A stretch of 10,856 bases of DNA from SYAC01 sp046048055 (GTDB taxonomy: Bacteria; Planctomycetota; Phycisphaerae; Phycisphaerales; SM1A02): assembly GCA_046048055.1 (NCBI GenBank), contig JBJOGW010000045.1, positions 1 through 10,856 on the forward strand, written 5' to 3'. This document shows positions 6,602 to 10,856 of this stretch, piece after piece; the first letter of the stretch is position 1; the number at the start of each line of letters is the position of its first letter. The notes below the pieces were generated by a model. The model saw only the letters and a program-made list of their open reading frames with translations, was not told where the DNA came from and searched no databases. The position numbers and the translations under genes were made by a program.

Positions 6602-6619
6602 GACAGGGCGAAGAGTGTA
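6602..6619 (-). promoter_or_regulatory. -10-like TACACT box of tRNA-Leu
   Basis: On the minus strand TACACT (6619-6614) lies 12 nt before the tRNA 5' end at 6601, fitting a short 5' leader. It is the same hexamer as before the WXG-like gene. The -35 region overlaps the small hairpin after rpoD and matches poorly. Confidence 0.5.
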
Positions 6620-6625
6620 CGCCGG

Positions 6626-6641
6626 GGCGGGCCGACCCGCC
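6626..6641 (-). terminator. Short GC hairpin after rpoD, possible weak terminator
   Basis: GGCGGG (6626-6631) and CCCGCC (6636-6641) form a 6-bp stem with a 4-nt loop, starting 6 bp after the rpoD stop. There is no T tract on either side, so it may be only a 3'-end stabiliser or a pause site; part of rpoD transcription may read through into the tRNA. Confidence 0.35.
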
Positions 6642-6647
6642 AGCGGC

Positions 6648-8591
6648 TCACGCGTCGCCGAAGTCGTCATCCCCCAGCGGCATGTCGGGCAGGCCGTCGG
6701 TGGGCAGCTCGTCCAGATTCTCGGTGCCCGGCAGGAAGGCCGCCAGGCGCTGCCGGCGCACCGGGTGCTGCAGCTTGCGGATGGCCTTGCTCTCGACCTG
6801 ACGGACGCGCTCGCGCGTGACCTTGAAGATCCGGCCGACCTCCTCGAGGGTGTAGGTGTGGCCGTCGCCCACGCCGTCGGCGATGCCGTAGCGCAACTTC
6901 AGGATCTCGCGCTCCCGGTAGGTGAGCGTCTTGAGCAGGTCGTTGATGCGTCCGCGCAGCAGCTCGTTGCTGGCGCTCTCGTGCGGACTCTCCTGCGACT
7001 CGTCCTCGATGAAGTCGCCGAAGTGGCTGTCCTCGCTCTCGCCGACCGGGCGGTCGAGCGAGATGGGATGCCGGCTGATCTTCATCACGCGCCGCACCTC
7101 CTCCATGGGCATCTTGGCCTTCACGGCGATCTCCTCGACCGTGGGCTCACGACCCAGATCCTGCAGCAGGTGCTTCTGGATGTTCCGGAGCTTGCTCATG
7201 GTCTCGATCATGTGCACCGGCACCCGGATGGTGCGGGCGTGGTCCGCGATGGCGCGGGTGATGGCCTGGCGGATCCACCACGTGGCGTAGGTGCTGAACT
7301 TGTAGCCGCGCTTGTACTCGTACTTGTCGACGGCGCGCATCAGGCCGGTGTTGCCTTCCTGGATGATGTCGAGGAAGGGCAGTCCGCGGTTTCGGTACTT
7401 CTTGGCGATGCTCACCACCAGACGCAGGTTGCCGCCCGACAGGTCGCGCTTGGCCTGCTCGTACTCGCCGAACACCCGCAGGATGGCCTTCATGCGGGCC
7501 TCCAGTTCCTCGGGCTCCTCGTAGATCAGCGATCGAAGACCCGCGACCTCGTCGCGCATCGCGGCCACATCCTCGGGATCGAAGCGAGCCGGGTTGCGGT
7601 CGGCCTTCTGCAGCATGGCCTGCAGTTCCCGCAGCTTGCGGTGCATGGCCTGCAGCTTGCGCATGAGGGGCTGGATGCGGCCGGTGCGCAGGCAGCATTC
7701 CTCGAGCAGCGTCGCCACGCGACGGCGGCGCAGCAGCAGCTCGTCCTTGATCTCGGCCTTGCGCTCCGCGGACACCTCGGGGTTGTCCAGTTGGGCCCAC
7801 TGGCGGTCGTTGATCTCGAGCAGGCGGGCCACGGTCTCCACATTCACCGGAATGCGGGCCGCGATCTTGTCCTTGGCGTTCACCTCGGCGGTGCTGATCC
7901 GCATCGTGCGGTCAAAGGGCAGCTGGCCGGCGTGCACCAGCCGCAGCGTCTCGACGGCCTGGCGCGCCACGTAGTCGCTCTCAAGCGTCTTGCGACGGAA
8001 GATCATGCGCGTGGTCTCGATCTTCTTGGCCAGCCGGATCTCCTGCTCGCGGGTGAGCAGGGGAATGGTGCCCATCTGCGTGAGGTACATGCGGATGGGA
8101 TCGTCGATGCGCTTGGAGCCCTGCTCGGCCAGCGCCTGCTCCACCACCGCCTGGGCCTCGGCGTCGTCCAGAATGTCGTCGTCCAGCTCGTCCTCGTCGG
8201 GCTCCTCGCCGTTCTTGCGGGCCTTGGCCGGCTTGGCGGGCTTGGTGGGCTTGGGCGGAGCGGCCGGGGCCGGCGCGATCGCCGCGGCATGGCTGGCCGA
8301 GGCCCGCTCCTTCTCGCGCAGCTTGCTCCTGGGCAGGTCGCGCTGGAACTTCAGGTTGGTCTGCAGCGGCGCGTAGAACTTGATCAGTCCCTGGCGGCGG
8401 ACCTCGATCTCGTCGACCATCTCCACGCCCAGCTCGGAGAGCAGCACGAACAGCTCGTCGATCTTCTCGGGATCCACGAACTCGTCCGGCAGGCAGGTGT
8501 TCAGCTCCTCGTAGCAGATCCACTTGCGGCGGCTGCCGACTTCCACGAGGCGCTTCAGGACCTTGTCAAGATCGGTGGTGACCAGGCTCAC
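6648..8591 (-). CDS. rpoD: Primary sigma factor RpoD (sigma-70 group 1)
   Basis: A 647-residue housekeeping sigma factor that directs RNA polymerase to promoters. Region 1.1 is about 1-75; a Lys/Pro/Ala-rich then acidic linker spans 100-160; region 1.2 begins DDPIRMYLTQMGTIPLLT (163-180); a non-conserved helical insert of about 190 residues follows; region 2 is about 375-470 with RLVVSIAKKYRNRGLPFLD and KFSTYATWWIRQAITRAIAD, where 2.3-2.4 is nearly identical to E. coli and so predicts a normal TAtaaT-type -10. Region 3 spans about 470-545 (RPVGESEDSHFGDFIED is region 3.2), and region 4.2 is TLEEVGRIFKVTRERVRQVE (581-600). The C-terminal 27 residues are acidic and unusual but not informative. 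Start is GTG 8591, with GGAG 8 nt before it. It lies 15 nt after dnaG, so the two are co-transcribed. Identification is firm. Confidence 0.98.
   Translation of the reverse strand: MSLVTTDLDKVLKRLVEVGSRRKWICYEELNTCLPDEFVDPEKIDELFVLLSELGVEMVDEIEVRRQGLIKFYAPLQTNLKFQRDLPRSKLREKERASASHAAAIAPAPAAPPKPTKPAKPAKARKNGEEPDEDELDDDILDDAEAQAVVEQALAEQGSKRIDDPIRMYLTQMGTIPLLTREQEIRLAKKIETTRMIFRRKTLESDYVARQAVETLRLVHAGQLPFDRTMRISTAEVNAKDKIAARIPVNVETVARLLEINDRQWAQLDNPEVSAERKAEIKDELLLRRRRVATLLEECCLRTGRIQPLMRKLQAMHRKLRELQAMLQKADRNPARFDPEDVAAMRDEVAGLRSLIYEEPEELEARMKAILRVFGEYEQAKRDLSGGNLRLVVSIAKKYRNRGLPFLDIIQEGNTGLMRAVDKYEYKRGYKFSTYATWWIRQAITRAIADHARTIRVPVHMIETMSKLRNIQKHLLQDLGREPTVEEIAVKAKMPMEEVRRVMKISRHPISLDRPVGESEDSHFGDFIEDESQESPHESASNELLRGRINDLLKTLTYREREILKLRYGIADGVGDGHTYTLEEVGRIFKVTRERVRQVESKAIRKLQHPVRRQRLAAFLPGTENLDELPTDGLPDMPLGDDDFGDA
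8221..8256 (-). repeat. Short 9-nt tandem repeat inside rpoD linker
   Basis: Four degenerate copies of GGCTTGGNN on the plus strand encode, on the minus strand, a Lys-Pro/Ala triad repeat (PKPTKPAKPAKA, residues 113-124 of RpoD). It lies in the variable linker between sigma regions 1.1 and 1.2, where length changes by slippage would be tolerated. Confidence 0.5.
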
Positions 8592-8606
8592 GATGGGTTC
8601 TCCAAT
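8592..8606 (-). promoter_or_regulatory. Ribosome-binding site of rpoD in the dnaG-rpoD gap
   Basis: The 15-nt gap between the dnaG TGA and the rpoD GTG reads ATTGGAGAACCCATC on the minus strand. GGAG, 8 nt before the GTG, supports this GTG as the start and suggests translational coupling to dnaG. Confidence 0.65.
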
Positions 8607-10553
8607 TCAGGCGTCATTCGCGGCCGGAGCCGCTGCGGTTGCGTTGCGTGCGTCGCCTCGAACGGCTCGGGCGATCGCGGTGGGTCTGTGGCCTTCCCTG
8701 CGTCGACGCTCGAGCAGGGCCACCAGGGTGGTCTCGTCGAGCGTTGCCGAGGGAAGTGGGGGCTCCGCCCCCTGTCGAAGAAGGCGGTCCAGATCCGCCG
8801 CAGCCGATTGCAGGCCAGAAAGGGCATCGGCTTGGGCGTTGCGGCGGCTTCCAAGTTCGTAGAGGTCGCTGGCCAAAAGCTTCAGCGTAGGCACGTCCGT
8901 GTCCGCCACGACGTCCTGCACGTGGAACGGCTTTCCGGACTCAAGGCGGGCCGCAAGCAAGGTCCAGAGCGATCGATGGTCAAGATGGTCGAAGTGGTCC
9001 TCGGCGAACGCCTCGGCCAGAGGAAGGCTGCCATCATCTCCGACCCGAATCCGGACATCTTGTCGGTGTTCCAAGCCCAGCACGGCGGCCAGAAAGTTGC
9101 GCTCGGCGGTGTGCCGTGCCCTATGGCGGGGCGTGACGGGCTCGGTGGTCGCTGGTGCAGCCGTTGCAGCCTCTTCGGCCGAGTCCGGGCCGGTGGACGC
9201 CGCTGGCCTGGGGCCGGGCATGCTTGCCATGAGCGTGGCGGGCGGCACCTGAACCATCTCGGAAAGCGCGTTCAGCACGAACTGCCGCCGCAGGGGATCC
9301 ATGCTGCGGAACCCCAGTTCTCCCAGCTTCTGCAGCAGCGCCTGCAGCCGCTGCTGTCGCCCCGACATGCCGCCGGCCTGCCGAAGGTCGGCGCGGAATC
9401 GCCGCACCATCCATGCCATGGCGTCCTCGCCCGCCGCCATGGCCGCGTCGAAGTCGGCGCGTCCGTTCGGGCGAGCCAGCAACTCGTCGGCGTCCAGGCC
9501 ATCGGGCAGCGTGGCGATCCGCACATCCACCGGCACCGCGAGGAAGGTCTCCACCGCACGGTCCGCGGCCTTCTCACCCGCCACGTCGGGATCGAACACC
9601 AGCGTGATCCGCTCGGCCATGCGCTGCAGTTGCCGCGCGTGCTCGCGGGTGAGCGAGGTGCCGAGCGTGGCCACCACGTTGGTCACGCCGGCCGCGTGCA
9701 GGGACAGGGCGTCGATGTAGCCCTCCACCACGATCGCGTGCCGCTGCTCGATGATCGCCCGCCGGGCATGGTGCAGCGCGTAGAGCGTTCGGCTCTTGGA
9801 GAAGATGGGCGACTCCGGCGAATTCAGGTACTTGGGCTCGTCGTCCTTCTTCAGGGCCCGGGCGCCGAAGGCGATGCAGTGCCCCAGCTCGTCGTGGATC
9901 GGGAACATGAGGCGGCCCCGGAAACCGTCGATGGGACCCCGTTGGCCGGGCCGGATCAGGCCCAGCGCCTCGAAGCTCTCGCGATGCATGCTCTCGCCGC
10001 CGGTTGCCGCGTGACGCACCAGCCGGTCCACGTGGCGGCAGAGGTGATCCCAACCATCGGGGCTGGCCCCCAGCTCGAACAGCTCCACCGCGGACGCGGA
10101 CAACTGGCGACCGTGCACGTAACTCCGCGCCGTGCCGCCCAGAGCCTGATCCGTCAGGCACTGCCGGTAGAAGCGATGCGCCGCGGCCATGGCCTTTCGC
10201 AGGGACTCGCGGCTGGTGGCGGGATCCCGAGGCCCCTGGTCGCGGGAACCCTGCAGTTGGATGCCGGCGCGGGTGGCCAGGTGCCGCAGTGCCTCCACGA
10301 ACTCCATCTTGTGAAAGTGCATCACGAAGTCGATGGCGTTGCCCGCCGCCCCGCAGGCGAAGCACTTGTAGAAGGCATTGCCCTTGTGGGTGACCACGGC
10401 CATGCTTGGCGTGCGGTCATCGTGGAACGGGCAGAGCCCCACGTGCTCCCGGCCACGCGGCTTGATCGCCACGTGCTCGCCCACAAGCGCCACCAGGTCG
10501 GTGGCCTCGAGCACGCGATCGCGATCGCTCAGGTTGCGGGGGCTAGCGTTCAT
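8607..10553 (-). CDS. dnaG: DNA primase DnaG
   Basis: A 648-residue primase that makes RNA primers for replication and binds the DnaB helicase. Counting from ATG 10553, the zinc finger has C41, H44, C64 and C67 (GLCPFHDDRTPS then YKCFACGAAGNAIDF). The core carries GRLMFPIHDELG, FGARAL and PKYLNSPESPIFSKSRTLYAL. The Toprim residues are E277 in VVEGYIDALS, D321 and D323 in LVFDPDVAGEKAA, with the same 44 and 46 residue spacings as in E. coli. An Ala/Thr/Pro linker near 445-480 leads to a divergent helicase-binding domain (about 480-620). I prefer ATG 10553 to ATG 10592 or TTG 10622 because it puts the first zinc Cys at 41, as in E. coli (40); none of the three starts has a Shine-Dalgarno. The gene precedes rpoD, as in the macromolecular-synthesis operon. 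Confidence 0.95.
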   Translation of the reverse strand: MNASPRNLSDRDRVLEATDLVALVGEHVAIKPRGREHVGLCPFHDDRTPSMAVVTHKGNAFYKCFACGAAGNAIDFVMHFHKMEFVEALRHLATRAGIQLQGSRDQGPRDPATSRESLRKAMAAAHRFYRQCLTDQALGGTARSYVHGRQLSASAVELFELGASPDGWDHLCRHVDRLVRHAATGGESMHRESFEALGLIRPGQRGPIDGFRGRLMFPIHDELGHCIAFGARALKKDDEPKYLNSPESPIFSKSRTLYALHHARRAIIEQRHAIVVEGYIDALSLHAAGVTNVVATLGTSLTREHARQLQRMAERITLVFDPDVAGEKAADRAVETFLAVPVDVRIATLPDGLDADELLARPNGRADFDAAMAAGEDAMAWMVRRFRADLRQAGGMSGRQQRLQALLQKLGELGFRSMDPLRRQFVLNALSEMVQVPPATLMASMPGPRPAASTGPDSAEEAATAAPATTEPVTPRHRARHTAERNFLAAVLGLEHRQDVRIRVGDDGSLPLAEAFAEDHFDHLDHRSLWTLLAARLESGKPFHVQDVVADTDVPTLKLLASDLYELGSRRNAQADALSGLQSAAADLDRLLRQGAEPPLPSATLDETTLVALLERRRREGHRPTAIARAVRGDARNATAAAPAANDA

Positions 10554-10621
10554 GGGTTGCGGGGCACCAGCAGCGACTACGGCTTCATCCATGAGAGCCG
10601 TCGCGGACCGTGCGTCACCCA

Positions 10622-10639
10622 ACGAAGCCGCGACTTCGT
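10622..10639. repeat. Inverted repeat in the dnaG upstream region
   Basis: ACGAAG (10622-10627) and CTTCGT (10634-10639) are perfect 6-bp arms around a 6-nt loop. It lies about 70 nt upstream of the dnaG ATG at 10553. If that ATG is right this is leader or promoter DNA; the role is unknown. Confidence 0.35.
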
Positions 10640-10652
10640 CAGGTCATCCACC

Positions 10653-10673
10653 GCACCGGTCAGGGACCGGTGC
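10653..10673. repeat. Perfect 9-bp hairpin upstream of dnaG
   Basis: GCACCGGTC (10653-10661) and GACCGGTGC (10665-10673) form a perfect stem with a 3-nt loop AGG. No T tract follows on either strand, so an intrinsic terminator is unlikely. It could be an mRNA leader hairpin or an operator for a dimeric regulator; the sequence alone does not tell. Confidence 0.5.
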
Positions 10674-10807
10674 ATGGCGTGTTCGCCCTGCAGCGATACC
10701 GCGTCCCAAGCAACTCGGGACCGGAACCGCCGGGCACGATGTGGACCGAAAAGCGGGGTCCGCCGATTCCTTGGCCTCTGAGGTGCTGCTCCTGCATCCG
10801 GGTTCGT

Positions 10808-10823
10808 GGGTCAACCTTGACCC
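10808..10823. promoter_or_regulatory. Palindrome GGGTCAA-CC-TTGACCC, possible operator
   Basis: Perfect 7-bp arms are separated by 2 bp. Each strand carries a TTGACC, which resembles a -35 hexamer, but no -10 match lies 16-18 bp downstream on either strand. The symmetry and size suit a dimeric DNA-binding protein. It is about 255 bp upstream of the dnaG start and may belong to a gene beyond the window. Confidence 0.4.
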
Positions 10824-10856
10824 TTGCAGATGACCGAGGAGCCTGGGCGGCCGAAG

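Larger units (their letters stand above)
10554..10856. other. Region upstream of dnaG without a convincing gene
   Basis: About 300 bp between the chosen dnaG start and the window edge. I see no protein with family resemblance in any frame. A plus-strand frame open from ATG 10739 to the edge and minus-strand frames entering from the right have no recognisable motif. Alternative dnaG starts at 10592 and 10622 lie in it. It contains two perfect inverted repeats and a palindrome listed separately. It probably holds the dnaG promoter and leader, but no clear -10 was found. rpsU, often upstream of dnaG, is not here. Confidence 0.5.

Noticed and set aside
10512..10528. Overlapping GCGATCGC octamers resembling cyanobacterial HIP1
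   Set aside because: They fall in dnaG codons for an Asp-Arg-Asp-Arg stretch and do not recur through the window, so coding chance explains them.
6615..10781. 1388-codon open frame on the plus strand across the rpoD-dnaG region
   Set aside because: It is the exact complement-phase of the rpoD and dnaG codons, which share one frame. Stops would need TTA, CTA or TCA codons on the sense strand, and these are avoided in such GC-rich genes; both genes also end in TGA, which reads TCA. The translation has no family resemblance, while rpoD and dnaG are unmistakable.
10739..10856. Possible divergent gene on the plus strand from ATG 10739 (or ATG 10830) running off the window
   Set aside because: The frame is short, lacks a ribosome site, and the 39 visible residues show no family pattern; too little sequence to support a gene.
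1..10856. CRISPR arrays, insertion sequences, integrases, phage genes
   Set aside because: No direct repeat arrays, terminal inverted repeats or transposase/integrase motifs were seen; all coding DNA is accounted for by the listed genes.

Overview
High-GC bacterial DNA. The dnaG-rpoD pair, a chromosomal tRNA and a stand-alone NifS-type cysteine desulfurase indicate an ordinary chromosome. The gene style (FtsK-type ATPase with tiny WXG-like partners, very high third-position GC, starts without Shine-Dalgarno) makes me think of Planctomycetota, perhaps a Phycisphaerae-like lineage. That placement is inference, not proof. No mobile element, CRISPR array or integration scar is visible.

Left part (1-5282). 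The left edge carries the first 94 residues of an aldehyde dehydrogenase on the minus strand. Only 24 bp away, divergent on the plus strand, starts a compact set of four genes: a 90-residue WXG100-like helical protein, a 195-residue coiled-coil protein of unknown family, a second 73-residue WXG-like protein, and a 1279-residue membrane-anchored FtsK/SpoIIIE-type ATPase. The two small proteins share the signature W-R-D followed by an aromatic residue eight positions after the Trp, at the same spacing as in ESAT-6. The ATPase has coiled coil, a two-helix membrane hairpin, a second coiled coil and three tandem RecA-like modules, of which only the middle one keeps Walker A and B. Together they look like a non-canonical type VII secretion-like (or FtsK-driven membrane) system that lacks the usual accessory genes. 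This is the most interesting part of the window.

Middle (5279-6650). A cysteine desulfurase on the minus strand converges on the ATPase gene; the two stop codons overlap in one CTAG. Upstream of it come its own putative leaderless promoter, an intrinsic terminator, and tRNA-Leu(CAG) with its own -10 box.

Right part (6648-10856). rpoD (primary sigma factor) and dnaG (primase) form a minus-strand operon (dnaG first, 15 bp gap), the core of the classical macromolecular-synthesis operon, here without rpsU visible. About 300 bp upstream of dnaG contain no convincing gene but hold two perfect hairpins and a palindrome.

A recurring motif ties the window together: TA[C/G][A/G][C/A]T hexamers sit 6 to 12 nt before five transcription units (ALDH, WXG gene, ATPase, desulfurase, tRNA). 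Four of these five units are protein genes without a recognisable Shine-Dalgarno, which suggests leaderless or near-leaderless mRNAs driven by the RpoD encoded here.
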